Shown here: positions 32,938-42,537 of the stretch, one piece after another
Numbering within the stretch: the stretch's first letter is position 1
Layout: each line of letters begins with the position of its first letter
From: Aureibaculum algae
GTDB lineage: Bacteria > Bacteroidota > Bacteroidia > Flavobacteriales > Flavobacteriaceae
NCBI RefSeq assembly: GCF_006065315.1
Contig: NZ_CP040749.1
Span: 3,238,501-3,302,500, forward strand
Direction: 5' to 3'
DNA: 64,000 bases
Notes under the pieces: generated by a model
Seen by the model: the letters and a program-made list of their open reading frames with translations, nothing else
The model's database searches: none
Told to the model about the DNA's origin: nothing
Translations under genes and position numbers: made by a program

Positions 32938-33408
32938 CTAAGATATTAATTTAAACAATCCCTCGTATAACTTTCCGTCAGCAATTACACTTCCCTTTTG
33001 AATTAAATCAAAAATTTCACTATTTCTATCACTTTCATACTTTTTTACCCCTTTATAAAAGGTAATAGATCCGTCTTTAGTATTGTCAATAAACCATTGG
33101 TAATCTTTGTCATTGAAAAAACTAAAATCTGTTTTATTAATTTGAACTACAATTCTAGAAATATCTTTTTCTTCAACTTTGAATAGGTTAATACTTTTTT
33201 CTGAAAAGTGTTCTAAATACTTCGTTCTATTTAACACATCATCCCAAACCACATCACTAAAGAGGTTTAATTCTTGTTCAGCTACTTCTGGCTTGTCCTT
33301 TTTGATTGCATTCCACTCATTAATATCAACTTGCTGACTTGCCAAAAATTGAGCAAACTCTACGTGTAATGCTTCAAATTGTTCTTTTGTTAACTGTCTG
33401 TATTTCAT
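32938..33408 (-). CDS. Conserved flavobacterial protein of unknown function (DUF6495-like)
   Basis: This 156-residue, acidic cytoplasmic protein starts MKYRQLTKEQFEALHVEFA and continues with EQELNLFSDVVWDDVLNRT. I associate this start with a family of unknown function widely kept in Flavobacteriaceae (recalled as DUF6495, not checked). No catalytic motif is seen. It precedes the haem-binding gene on the same strand. Confidence 0.6.
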   Translation of the reverse strand: MKYRQLTKEQFEALHVEFAQFLASQQVDINEWNAIKKDKPEVAEQELNLFSDVVWDDVLNRTKYLEHFSEKSINLFKVEEKDISRIVVQINKTDFSFFNDKDYQWFIDNTKDGSITFYKGVKKYESDRNSEIFDLIQKGSVIADGKLYEGLFKLIS

Positions 33409-33433
33409 AATTTAATTTCGTTTTACAAAAATA

Positions 33434-33463
33434 AAAAACCACTCAAAATTAAGAGTGGTTTTT
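33434..33463 (-). terminator. Terminator after the Oar-like receptor gene
   Basis: An 11-base perfect stem (AAAAACCACTC/GAGTGGTTTTT) has an eight-base loop. It lies just past the receptor stop codon at 33484 on the minus strand, and the T-rich arm follows the stem. Confidence 0.75.
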
Positions 33464-33483
33464 ACATTCTTTTTTAAGAATTA

Positions 33484-36400
33484 TTAGAAAATATATCTTA
33501 ATCCTAATTGTACTTGCCATCTCGATAATAAACTAGCATCATAACCAAATGTTTCCGTTAATGTATCATCAAATGTAAACACAGGGTCATTATTAGTATC
33601 AAATGCTACTGATAATGGTGTTAAATCATTAGGTTGTTGAATTACCCCCCAATCAGAATTAATTAAGTTACCTATGTTCAATACATCTACAGAAAACTGT
33701 ATTGCATTGTCTTTAGACACTTTTAACTCTTGAATGAACTTCACATCCCATTTACCTCTCCAAGGTGCTAAAGCTCCGTATCTATCCATATAATCTCCAC
33801 GATTATCATTCAAGTAATCATCTTGTTCAATATAAGCTTCTAATGCTGCCGCTTGACCAGGACCTGAAAAAATCATTTGTTGAACTTCTGAACTTGTAGG
33901 AATATATAATAAATCATTGTTTTGACCTGAAGGATCTCCATTAATATTACCTGCATAGGTATAGTTAAACCTTCCTCCTTGTGCATATTCAAAGAATGTA
34001 GAAAAAGTAGTTGGAGCTTTTTCTCCAAAGAAAGTGAATCTTTTAGAGGCTACACCAATAAACCTGTGCGTATCACCATATTTAGAATAAGATAAAACAT
34101 CATTATTAGCATTCCCTAAATTAGGATTAAAGTCGAAAGCATCACCCGTAATTTCCGCTTCAATTGAATTTACATCTTTAGCATTCAAATAATTGTACGC
34201 AAAACTTGTGTATAATCCGTTATTAAATGTTTTTTGTGCTTTAAGGGTAGCATTTATAATTCTACCTTTATCAGAGTTTGTAAAAACATATGCATTATTA
34301 CCTTTATCACTTGCCGTATATACCGGTCTATTATCTCCTGGAGCATTCAACGTTCCTGAAGGGTTTCTTATTCCCCAATTTTGAACATGGGCTGCATTTA
34401 AATCTTTAGTATAAGATAAATCACCCGTTAATACCAAACCATTTTCAAATCGATGATCTGCACCAATATTCGTACGCCAAACTTGAGGCCATTGATAATC
34501 AGGATCAATTAATTGGAAAAAACCATCATCTGCTCCACTTACTTGGTTACCTAACCATACAAAAGGAAAACGACCTGTGAACAAACCTGTACCACCTCTT
34601 ACTTGTGTTATTCCTTCGTTCTTAACATCCCAATTAAAACCAACTCTTGGAGAAATTAACCAATCACTATTTGGCAATTGAGTTGAACTCAAATTAACTT
34701 CTTTATTGGTATTAGGATTATAATAGGTAACTGAATTATCTCTACTTGCACCATTGTCTGTATCAATATATTTTTGAATTAAGCTTGAAGTATCAAAATA
34801 TAAAGGTTTGTCAAAACGCACACCATAAGTCAATTTAAAAGCATCATTTATATTCCAATCATCTTGAACATAAAAGGACAATTGACCAACATTTAATTCC
34901 GCCAATTTCCAACCACCATCATTACCATCCCCATTGGCATTAAAACTGTCGTAAGCATTTTGCGTAGCACCTAAATATTGCTCTACTACTCCACCCGGCT
35001 GTGCACTATCTAAAAATGTTTGCATGTCTGGGTAGGGATTAAATATGCCGTAATATGGGAAAATACCAAAGTTAAATGACTCATAATTTACTAAATTAAA
35101 TGAGTTTTGAAAGGCAAATTTCTCATAAGAGAATCCCACTGTAAACGTATGATTTCCTTGAACTATATTTAAGTTGTTCGTCAACTGAAATACTTTTTGA
35201 TCTAATTTATTGTTGATTGAAAAAGGCTCATGACCCGCAATTATATAATTAGAACTAGATCCGTCTTGAATAGTAATAATTGGTGCTGGTGCAGACATCG
35301 GATTTCTAAAATCGTCAAAATGTGTATACCCAACTTGAACCTTATTGGTTACATTATCAGCCAACGTTGAATTCAATTCTAATTGTATAGATTGTATCTT
35401 ATTATTGATTTCGTATCCTGAATTTTCAAACTGTAATGTATTAAAACTTGGTCCTCTTGAACCAATAGCGGTAGGATGAGCTGGTTTTTCTTTAGATGCA
35501 TTTAAGAAATTATAGATTACTGCAAATCTATTATTGTCATTAATATTCCAATCTAATTTAAAAATACCTTTAGTTGATTCTGATCCATAAGTAAACCCTT
35601 GATACCTACCTGTGTCATAACCTAAATTACCTAAAGCATTTTGAACAGCTATTAAATCAGATTCTAATACTCTAGACTCATTTACAGCTCCAGAGTTGGT
35701 GTTTGGCACCCAACCATTAGAACCTAAATCAGTTCTATCATCTTTTTCAAAATTGGCAAAGAAAAATAACTTATTCTTTACAATGGGTCCACCAATACTT
35801 AAACCGTATTGAACCTGTTTTAAATCTGAATTTGCAACATCTTCACCATTAATTTTTGATCCTGTTAAATTTTCATCTCTATAAAATGAATATACAGTAC
35901 CATGAAACTCATTTGTTCCACTTTTGGTTACTGCATTTACAGAAGCACCTGTAAAACCAGATAACGTAACATCATAAGGTGCTAATGACACAGAAATCTG
36001 ATCAATAGCATCTAAAGAGATTGGTTGAGCATCTGTTTGACCTCCAGGTGTTGGAGCATCTAAACCGAATGGGTTATTAAAAATAGCTCCATCCAATGAA
36101 AAGTTATTGAATTGATCATTTCTCCCTCCAAACGAATTACCTGATGAAGAAGGTTCTAATCTCGTAAAATCTGCCGCTGATCTAGAAATTGTTGGTAAAG
36201 TGGTTAATTCTCTTTTACCGACACTCGTTTCAGCACCCGTTCTACTTGATCCAAATACATTACCTCTACTTGATCCTTTAAGTACTACTTCGTTTAATTG
36301 TTGAGCATCAGGTATCATTTTTACGTCTAGAGAAAATGTTTTCCCTAAAGTTAAATATACGTCTGTAATTTCTTGAGTTTTAAAACCAACATAGCTTATG

Positions 36401-36636
36401 GTTATGGTATAGGGTCCTCCAATTCTTAAATTTAGAAGGTTGTACCTTCCATCAAGGTTTGAAATTCCTCCTTTTTTTGTACCCGTTGGAGTATGAACCG
36501 CAATGATGCTGGCTCCTGGCAATGGCTCACTTTGGTCATCTATTACCACCCCTCTAATATCGGAGGTTGTAACTTGGCCAAATGATAAGGAAACAACACT
36601 ACACAATAGCATTGTAAAAAAATAATTTTTCATCAT
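33484..36636 (-). CDS. Oar-like TonB-dependent outer-membrane receptor
   Basis: This 1050-residue outer-membrane protein has a signal peptide (NYFFTMLLCSVVSLSFGQ). A carboxypeptidase-regulatory-like domain at about residues 24-110 carries GVVIDDQSEPLPGASI and ISYVGFKTQEI. A plug with GRNDQFNNFSLDGAIFNNPFG and a long barrel ending WQVQLGLRYIF follow. The layout matches the Oar group of TonB-dependent transporters, whose ligands are mostly unknown (peptides or proteases in some cases). There is no SusD partner beside it, so it is not a SusCD pair. It is monocistronic, with a terminator at 33434-33463. Confidence 0.88.
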   Translation of the reverse strand: MMKNYFFTMLLCSVVSLSFGQVTTSDIRGVVIDDQSEPLPGASIIAVHTPTGTKKGGISNLDGRYNLLNLRIGGPYTITISYVGFKTQEITDVYLTLGKTFSLDVKMIPDAQQLNEVVLKGSSRGNVFGSSRTGAETSVGKRELTTLPTISRSAADFTRLEPSSSGNSFGGRNDQFNNFSLDGAIFNNPFGLDAPTPGGQTDAQPISLDAIDQISVSLAPYDVTLSGFTGASVNAVTKSGTNEFHGTVYSFYRDENLTGSKINGEDVANSDLKQVQYGLSIGGPIVKNKLFFFANFEKDDRTDLGSNGWVPNTNSGAVNESRVLESDLIAVQNALGNLGYDTGRYQGFTYGSESTKGIFKLDWNINDNNRFAVIYNFLNASKEKPAHPTAIGSRGPSFNTLQFENSGYEINNKIQSIQLELNSTLADNVTNKVQVGYTHFDDFRNPMSAPAPIITIQDGSSSNYIIAGHEPFSINNKLDQKVFQLTNNLNIVQGNHTFTVGFSYEKFAFQNSFNLVNYESFNFGIFPYYGIFNPYPDMQTFLDSAQPGGVVEQYLGATQNAYDSFNANGDGNDGGWKLAELNVGQLSFYVQDDWNINDAFKLTYGVRFDKPLYFDTSSLIQKYIDTDNGASRDNSVTYYNPNTNKEVNLSSTQLPNSDWLISPRVGFNWDVKNEGITQVRGGTGLFTGRFPFVWLGNQVSGADDGFFQLIDPDYQWPQVWRTNIGADHRFENGLVLTGDLSYTKDLNAAHVQNWGIRNPSGTLNAPGDNRPVYTASDKGNNAYVFTNSDKGRIINATLKAQKTFNNGLYTSFAYNYLNAKDVNSIEAEITGDAFDFNPNLGNANNDVLSYSKYGDTHRFIGVASKRFTFFGEKAPTTFSTFFEYAQGGRFNYTYAGNINGDPSGQNNDLLYIPTSSEVQQMIFSGPGQAAALEAYIEQDDYLNDNRGDYMDRYGALAPWRGKWDVKFIQELKVSKDNAIQFSVDVLNIGNLINSDWGVIQQPNDLTPLSVAFDTNNDPVFTFDDTLTETFGYDASLLSRWQVQLGLRYIF

Positions 36637-36690
36637 AATTTAAATTTATTTGAGTTAAGTTAATTGAAAATATATAAAAAATTTATCATA

Positions 36691-36724
36691 AAAAAAAAAG
36701 CCTGTTCAAATGAACAGACTTTTA
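36691..36724 (-). terminator. Terminator of the rpsF-rpsR-rplI operon
   Basis: On the minus strand the stem AGTCTGTTCA/TGAACAGGCT with a two-base loop is followed by nine or more T. It lies 25 bases after the rplI stop. Confidence 0.8.
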
Positions 36725-36748
36725 ATATCAACATGTGTTGATAACATT

Positions 36749-37201
36749 TTATTTGCCTTCAGCAATTACATCAAACGGAAAATCAATGATTACCGCTCTA
36801 TGTAAACGAATTTTGGCATTATAGGTACCTAATCTTTTTACTAACCCACCCAAAACGGTGATGAATTTTCTGTCGATTTCTACACCAGCTTTATTAATTG
36901 CATCAGCAACATCAGCATTACTTACAGAACCGAAAAGCTTATCGCCAGTACCTACTTTTGCAGGTATCTTAATTTCTAATTCTTGTAATTTTTTAGCTGT
37001 AGCTTCTGCTTCTTTAATAACACTAGCTTCTTTATAAGCTCTTTGCTTTAATGTTTCAGCCAATACTTTCTTTGCAGAAGGTGTAGCTAACATAGCATAT
37101 CCTTGTGGGATTAAAAAATTGCGACCATAACCATTCTTCACAGAAACCACATCGTCTGTAAATCCTAAATTAGCTACGTCTTGTTTTAATATAAGTTCCA
37201 T
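36749..37201 (-). CDS. rplI: 50S ribosomal protein L9
   Basis: This 150-residue protein has the L9 N-terminal domain (ELILKQDVANLGFTDDVVSVK, then NGYGRNFLIPQGYA), the long connecting helix and the C-terminal domain with KLFGSVSNADVADAI. It is the last gene of the rpsF-rpsR-rplI operon and is followed by a strong terminator. Confidence 0.97.
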   Translation of the reverse strand: MELILKQDVANLGFTDDVVSVKNGYGRNFLIPQGYAMLATPSAKKVLAETLKQRAYKEASVIKEAEATAKKLQELEIKIPAKVGTGDKLFGSVSNADVADAINKAGVEIDRKFITVLGGLVKRLGTYNAKIRLHRAVIIDFPFDVIAEGK

Positions 37202-37220
37202 ACTAGTTCTTAAATTTAGA

Positions 37221-37520
37221 TTATTTTAACATATCAGCTACATAAGGCAATAGTGCCAAATGACGTGCTCTTTTTATTGCTTGAGATACTTTTCGTTGAA
37301 ATTTTAACGAAGTACCAGTTAAACGACGTGGTAAAATTTTACCTTGTTCATTTACTAAATACAATAAAAAATCTGCATCTTTATAATCTATATATTTAAT
37401 ACCGTTTTTCTTAAATCTACAGTATTTTACCTTCTGTTTTGTATCAATGTCTAACGGAGTTAGATATCTGATCTCGGCTTTATTTCCGCCTTTTGCTTGT
37501 TGTTCTATTGTTGATGACAT
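37221..37520 (-). CDS. rpsR: 30S ribosomal protein S18
   Basis: This 99-residue protein has [19 protein letters not shown] and [19 protein letters not shown], the S18 signature, and pairs with S6 on the 30S platform. It lies three bases after the rpsF stop codon on the minus strand and 19 bases before rplI. Confidence 0.97.
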   Translation of the reverse strand: MSSTIEQQAKGGNKAEIRYLTPLDIDTKQKVKYCRFKKNGIKYIDYKDADFLLYLVNEQGKILPRRLTGTSLKFQRKVSQAIKRARHLALLPYVADMLK

Positions 37521-37523
37521 AAC

Positions 37524-37865
37524 TTAGTTTTTAGCAGCTTTATTACGTTCTTTTCTTTTTACAGCCCATTCAGCAGCATGTTTATCTAACTTTACAGTTA
37601 AATAACGCATAATGCTATCATCTCTTCTAAACTCTAATTCAAAAGGATTAATAACTTCACCGGCAACTTTAAACTCAAATAAATGATAAAAGCCAGTTTT
37701 TTTCTTTTGGATTGGATAAGCTAATTTTTTTAAGCCCCAATCTTCTTTGTGGATCATTTCGGCACCTTTAGAAACCAAGTAGTCGTTAAACTTCTTTACT
37801 GTTTCCTTTACCTGAACATCAGATAAAACGGGATTCAAAATGAAAACAGTTTCGTAATGATTCAT
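37524..37865 (-). CDS. rpsF: 30S ribosomal protein S6
   Basis: This 113-residue protein starts MNHYETVFILNPVLSD, with KKLAYPIQKKKTGFYHLFEF and RRDDSIMRYLTVKLDKHA, the S6 ferredoxin-like fold signature. It is the first gene of the operon; a TATATTTG box lies 34 bases upstream of its start. Confidence 0.97.
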   Translation of the reverse strand: MNHYETVFILNPVLSDVQVKETVKKFNDYLVSKGAEMIHKEDWGLKKLAYPIQKKKTGFYHLFEFKVAGEVINPFELEFRRDDSIMRYLTVKLDKHAAEWAVKRKERNKAAKN

Positions 37866-37898
37866 AATTAATTGTTTTTTTGTTTATTTTTAAGCGTG

Positions 37899-37906
37899 CA
37901 AATATA
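37899..37906 (-). promoter_or_regulatory. Promoter -7 box of the rpsF operon
   Basis: On the minus strand this reads TATATTTG, an exact TAnnTTTG match, giving a leader of about 25 bases. The rest of the 37866-38216 gap is AT-rich and shows nothing else I can name. Confidence 0.55.
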
Positions 37907-38216
37907 CGATATTATCTCACTTTATCATATATATGCGATAGAAAATTAAACTATTCTTTTTAATTAGTGTTTTTGGTCTCAAAGTCACAGAATCAAAGAT
38001 AACTGATAAAAGCCATACACCTTTTAAAAACAAGTGTTTCTATAAAAATCAAGTACGATTATAAATGACGAAGTCAATTTTAATCTATTTACGAAAAAAA
38101 AATTTAATAACCCCACTCCTATTTTCAATACAATATAAATACTAGATCACCTCATCTTCTTTAGATGTTGCTAACGCACAAAGATAAAGTCATTATAAAG
38201 TAGTATAATTTTTTCT

Positions 38217-38224
38217 TACTTTTG
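38217..38224 (+). promoter_or_regulatory. Promoter -7 box of the fatty acid hydroxylase-family gene
   Basis: TACTTTTG matches TAnnTTTG. It overlaps a possible TTG start (38222), which argues that translation begins later, at ATG 38228 or, more likely, ATG 38246. Confidence 0.5.
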
Positions 38225-38245
38225 AACATGATCTTTGCACAAACC

Positions 38246-39139
38246 ATGGAAATACCTGAAATTCCAAACTTAATCCACTATGCCATTCCCTTTTTTGCAA
38301 TTACATTGTTTATTGAAGTTATTGTAGATGCTCGTGAAAAAACAAATAGTTATGAAACTAAAGATGCAATTACTTCCATTACTATGGGATTGGGCAATGT
38401 TTTTCTAGGGCTGTTTAGCAAAGTATTGGTTTTTGCTGCATTTATATTTATTTATAATAATTTTCGATTATTTACCATACCTTTTACATGGTGGGCTTGG
38501 GTATTGCTGTTATTTACTGAAGATTTCTCATATTATTGGATGCATAGAATAAGCCATACCAATCGATTTTTTTGGGCAAGTCATATCATACACCATTCAT
38601 CGCAACGCTATAACTTAAGTACTGCCTTAAGACAATCTTGGACCGGTGGTTTTATGACGTTTATCTTCTGGTTATGGTTGCCGTTATTAGGTTTTCATCC
38701 TGTAATGATTTTGGCTCAAATGTCTATCAGTCTCATTTATCAGTATTGGATTCATACGGAACGTATCAAAAAAATGCCCAACTGGTTTGAAGCAATTTTT
38801 AATACACCCTCACACCACAGAGTACACCATGCTACAAATCCCCAATATTTAGACCGAAATCATGCGGGAATCTTTATTATTTGGGATCGACTTTTTAAAA
38901 CGCATGAACCCGAAGCTGAAAAACCAATTTACGGATTGGTAAAAAACATTAGTACTTTTAATCCGCTATATGTAGCTTTCCATGAGTGGATTAATTTATT
39001 TAAAGATGTAGTTCACTCAAAAACCTCCTTAAAAAATCGATTCAATTATTTAATTAAACCTCCAGGATGGCGACATGATGGTAGTGGCATGATTTCTGAC
39101 GATTTACGAAAGGAATGGAAAAAAAACAAGCAAAAATAA
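38246..39139 (+). CDS. Sterol desaturase/fatty acid hydroxylase family membrane protein
   Basis: This protein of about 297 residues has four or more membrane helices. The eight-His di-iron motif of the family is present as HRISH, HIIHHSS and HHRVHH, with EDFSYYWMHR before the first. Such enzymes hydroxylate or desaturate lipids using O2; the substrate here is unknown. The start at ATG 38246 (MEIPEIPNLIHY) is chosen because a promoter box covers the earlier TTG. A TonB receptor follows on the same strand after a hairpin. Confidence 0.85.
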   Translation: MEIPEIPNLIHYAIPFFAITLFIEVIVDAREKTNSYETKDAITSITMGLGNVFLGLFSKVLVFAAFIFIYNNFRLFTIPFTWWAWVLLLFTEDFSYYWMHRISHTNRFFWASHIIHHSSQRYNLSTALRQSWTGGFMTFIFWLWLPLLGFHPVMILAQMSISLIYQYWIHTERIKKMPNWFEAIFNTPSHHRVHHATNPQYLDRNHAGIFIIWDRLFKTHEPEAEKPIYGLVKNISTFNPLYVAFHEWINLFKDVVHSKTSLKNRFNYLIKPPGWRHDGSGMISDDLRKEWKKNKQK

Positions 39140-39152
39140 GTGATTTCTAAAA

Positions 39153-39180
39153 CAGAAGCCTAGCTTCTATTTTTATCTTT
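39153..39180 (+). terminator. Likely terminator after the fatty acid hydroxylase-family gene
   Basis: The stem AGAAGC/GCTTCT with loop CTA is followed by ATTTTTATCTTTTT. The short stem makes it a modest candidate. Confidence 0.5.
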
Positions 39181-39187
39181 TTATGAG

Positions 39188-39195
39188 TACTTTTG
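39188..39195 (+). promoter_or_regulatory. Promoter -7 box of the TonB receptor gene
   Basis: TACTTTTG matches TAnnTTTG, 16 bases before the ATG at 39212. It repeats the box seen before the gene upstream. Confidence 0.5.
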
Positions 39196-39211
39196 AATTC
39201 TATATTTATCC

Positions 39212-41287
39212 ATGAAGTACTTTTTAATTTCTATCCTTTTTATTACCAGCTTCGCTTTTTCACAAAAGAAAATGGCTACAGATAGCATTACCAAATTAAA
39301 TGAAGTATTGCTGTATCAAAAGGTCAAAATTAGACACCTTAATGGTATTGTACCTTCATCAATTATAACTATTCAATCATTTAAAAATTCAAGCCCTTCT
39401 GAACTAAGTGCTCACTTAAATAAAATTTCAGGTGTTTATGTACTTTCAGGTGCTCTTAACACTAATAGAATTACAATACGTGGCGTAGGTTCTAGAACGC
39501 CTTATGGTACTGACAAAGTTAAATTGTATTATAACGATATACTGGTAACAAATGGTTCTGGATTTTCTACTATTGAAGCTTACGATCTTGAAAACTTAAA
39601 TGCCATAGAAGTTATTAAAGGCCCTAAGGGAACTGCCTTTGGTGCCAACTTAGGCGGAGCAATAGTATTAAGACCTAACGAAAATTTAGACCCAGTTACC
39701 GCTTTTCAAAATAATGTTACAGTTGGCTCTTACGGATTGTTTAAAAACAATTTAAGCTTCAACCATAAAACAGATAAACTTTCGTTAGACCTCCGTTACG
39801 GACATTTAAATGTAGAAGGTTTTAGAGAGAACAACCAGTACAAACGTAATGGTATTCTTTTAAATACAGCATACGTAATCAATGCTAAAAGTAAGCTTAG
39901 CTTATTAGTAAATCATATTGACTATACTGCACATATAGCCAGTTCAATTGATCTCGATGCTTTTAATGATGACCCTTCACAAGCCGCTTTTACATGGAAA
40001 TCTACCAAAGGATATGAGGCGAATACGTATAAACTCACGGGATTTTCACTATCTCATAAATTTTCTGAACAGTTATCAAATACGACGAGTGTTTTTTATA
40101 CTCATCTAGATCATTATGAGCCGAGACCGTTTAATATTTTAGATGAAATCACCGATGGTTACGGATTTAGAACACAATTTAAAGGTGACTTTTATCTTAA
40201 TAAAAAGGTAGCCAACTACACCTTTGGTGCAGAAGTTTATAAAGATGATTATAATTGGTCAACTTTTGAAAATTTGTATGAAGAGAATAATGACGCAGGT
40301 AGTTTACAAGGAACTGCACTTAGCCTAAACAAAGAAAAAAGAAGTCAGTTTAGTGCATTTGGAACATTTACTTATCCGTTTACCAATGGCTTTTCAGCTC
40401 AATTAGGTGTGGCCATAAATAAAACCTCGTATACATATCAAGATTTGTTCAATAGCGGTTCAGAAAATAAAAGTGGTAAGCGAAGTTTTGACGCCATAGT
40501 TTTGCCCAATCTTCAGCTTAATTATAATTTTTTAAAAAATCAGTTGCTTTATGCAAACGTAAGTAGAGGCTACTCCAACCCTAGCCTAGAAGAAACATTA
40601 ACGCCTGAAGGTGTTATCAACCCCAACATCGCTCAAGAAACAGGAATTAATTATGAATTAGGCAGCCAACTACAATTTTTAAGTACTAAACTAAAACTGA
40701 ATACTTCTATATACCAAATGAACATTAAGAATATGTTAGTTGCTCAGCGTATTGGTGATGATCAATATATTGGTAAAAATGCAGGTAGCACTAAGCATCA
40801 AGGTTTTGAATTAGACATAAACTATAATTACCTTATTTCCCCTAAATTGAAATTAATGCCTACAATAAGCTACTCATACAGCAATCATAAATTTGTGGAA
40901 TTTATTGATAATGATGCAAATTATAGTGGTAATCCTTTAACAGGTGTACCCAAACATAGAATAAACACAAATATGCATTTTCAATGGTTAAGCGGACTTT
41001 CTTTAAACACTGCTTATACGTATGTAAGCTCAATTCCTTTAACAGATGCTAATACAATTTCCAGTGCTTCGTATAATTTATTAAATATCACAATAGGTTA
41101 TCATAAACAACTTTCAAAGTCTCTTTCTTTTGAAACCAGCGTTGGAATACAAAATGTAACCAATACAAACTATGCACAGTCTATATTAATAAATGCTAGT
41201 AGTTTTGGAGGGCGAGCACCACGTTATTATTACCCTGGCACACCTTTAAATTATTACGGAAGTTTGCAATTGCGATATCGTCTCTAA
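39212..41287 (+). CDS. TonB-dependent receptor (FecA/siderophore-like)
   Basis: This 691-residue protein has the signal peptide MKYFLISILFITSFAFSQ. The plug domain holds ISGVYVLSGALNTNRITIRG and IEVIKGPKGTAFGANLGGAI (about residues 65-150). The barrel has YANVSRGYSNPSLEETLTP and ends YYGSLQLRYRL. It lacks the carboxypeptidase-like domain of the Oar receptor, and its size and NPNIAQETGINYELG block resemble siderophore or ferric-citrate type receptors. No neighbouring transport gene helps to fix the ligand. Confidence 0.85.
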   Translation: MKYFLISILFITSFAFSQKKMATDSITKLNEVLLYQKVKIRHLNGIVPSSIITIQSFKNSSPSELSAHLNKISGVYVLSGALNTNRITIRGVGSRTPYGTDKVKLYYNDILVTNGSGFSTIEAYDLENLNAIEVIKGPKGTAFGANLGGAIVLRPNENLDPVTAFQNNVTVGSYGLFKNNLSFNHKTDKLSLDLRYGHLNVEGFRENNQYKRNGILLNTAYVINAKSKLSLLVNHIDYTAHIASSIDLDAFNDDPSQAAFTWKSTKGYEANTYKLTGFSLSHKFSEQLSNTTSVFYTHLDHYEPRPFNILDEITDGYGFRTQFKGDFYLNKKVANYTFGAEVYKDDYNWSTFENLYEENNDAGSLQGTALSLNKEKRSQFSAFGTFTYPFTNGFSAQLGVAINKTSYTYQDLFNSGSENKSGKRSFDAIVLPNLQLNYNFLKNQLLYANVSRGYSNPSLEETLTPEGVINPNIAQETGINYELGSQLQFLSTKLKLNTSIYQMNIKNMLVAQRIGDDQYIGKNAGSTKHQGFELDINYNYLISPKLKLMPTISYSYSNHKFVEFIDNDANYSGNPLTGVPKHRINTNMHFQWLSGLSLNTAYTYVSSIPLTDANTISSASYNLLNITIGYHKQLSKSLSFETSVGIQNVTNTNYAQSILINASSFGGRAPRYYYPGTPLNYYGSLQLRYRL

Positions 41288-41706
41288 TTAAACCATATAA
41301 GTTTCTTTACTTAAAAGTTGAGTAAATCTTGTCATATTAAAACTAAAATAATAACTTTGATTTATTACTTTTATTTTAGATTTATAGTAGTTGTTGGATG
41401 ATCTATAAAGTTGTCTTTGAAATGAAATGAGTCTCGAATAATCCCTGATTATATTACCATCAAAATAGTTTAGTTTTTGAAGACTTTCTGTATAGTGACT
41501 TTTAATTTAACCAAAAGTTAAGTTAATGAACTTAAAACAAATCATTGAAAATAATAAGTCATTTTACATCCTTTTTTCAGTCAATTAAAATGCTATTAAT
41601 AAGATTAATTTTATCTTAATTTGTACATACAAAATTATATTAAAGCCCTACTGATTGGGTTTTATATTAAACGAAATAATAACCTATAGAACAAAAATAA
41701 ATAAAC
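41288..41706. other. Intergenic gap before the uronate genes
   Basis: This 419-base AT-rich stretch has no gene I can support. TTAATTTG near 41616-41623 is a one-mismatch -7 box that could serve the oxidoreductase gene, leaving a leader of about 80 bases. Confidence 0.35.
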
Positions 41707-42525
41707 ATGAATGATATTTTTTTTAAAATAACCGATAAAGTGGCAATCGTAACAGGTGGCGGTGGTGTATTAGGTGGTAGTATTTCAAGACATTTAGTAC
41801 AAGCAGGATGCAAAGTAGTTATTTTAGATATACGCGAAGAAAATGTTAAATCTCGGGTGGCCGAATTGGAAAAATTAGGTGGAGAAGTAATCGGTTTTGT
41901 TTCTAATGTTTTAGACGTTGAAGAAATGAAGGTTACAAGAAAAAAAATTCTTGACAATTGGGGCCATATTGATATCCTAATTAATGCTGCGGGTGGTAAT
42001 TTGCCAGGAGCCACACTTACGGAGGAACAAACCGTCTTTGATATGAAAATTGAAGATTTTGAAAAAGTAACCAATCTTAATTTGAATGGTACAGTATATC
42101 CTTGTTTGGTTTTTGGAGAAGCCATGGCAAAACAAGGCAAAGGCAGTATCATAAACGTATCATCAATGGCTACACTATCTGCAATAACAAGAGTACCTGG
42201 ATATTCTGTAGCAAAAAGTGGAATAGATATATTCACCAAATGGCTTGCCATGGAATTAGGAACTAAATTTGGGGAAAAGGTAAGAGTTAATGCGATCTCT
42301 CCTGGTTTTTTTATTGGTGATCAAAATAGAAAAGTATTGATTAACGATGACGGTTCATATACGGAACGAAGTAAAAAGGTATTGGCTAGAACACCCATGA
42401 AGCGTTTTGGTGATATTAATGAATTAAACGGAATGGTTCATTTTTTATGTTCAGATGCGGCTAGTTTTATTACAGGCACCATTATTCCTATAGATGGAGG
42501 TTTTAGTTCTTTTAGTGGTGTTTAA
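41707..42525 (+). CDS. SDR-family D-mannonate oxidoreductase
   Basis: This 272-residue short-chain dehydrogenase has the NAD(P) loop TGGGGVLGG, then INAAGGN, catalytic Ser in NVSSMA and Tyr-x3-Lys in GYSVAKSG. It lies 12 bases before the mannonate dehydratase gene, which points to reduction of D-fructuronate to D-mannonate, the SDR type used in Bacteroidota in place of the long-chain UxuB. The assignment combines family and context. Confidence 0.82.
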   Translation: MNDIFFKITDKVAIVTGGGGVLGGSISRHLVQAGCKVVILDIREENVKSRVAELEKLGGEVIGFVSNVLDVEEMKVTRKKILDNWGHIDILINAAGGNLPGATLTEEQTVFDMKIEDFEKVTNLNLNGTVYPCLVFGEAMAKQGKGSIINVSSMATLSAITRVPGYSVAKSGIDIFTKWLAMELGTKFGEKVRVNAISPGFFIGDQNRKVLINDDGSYTERSKKVLARTPMKRFGDINELNGMVHFLCSDAASFITGTIIPIDGGFSSFSGV

Positions 42526-42537
42526 CTTATAAAAAGT

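Noticed and set aside
41667..42251. 194-codon minus-strand open frame opposite the SDR gene
   Set aside because: It lies wholly across a well-conserved dehydrogenase and shows no protein-like motif; it is a shadow of the real gene.
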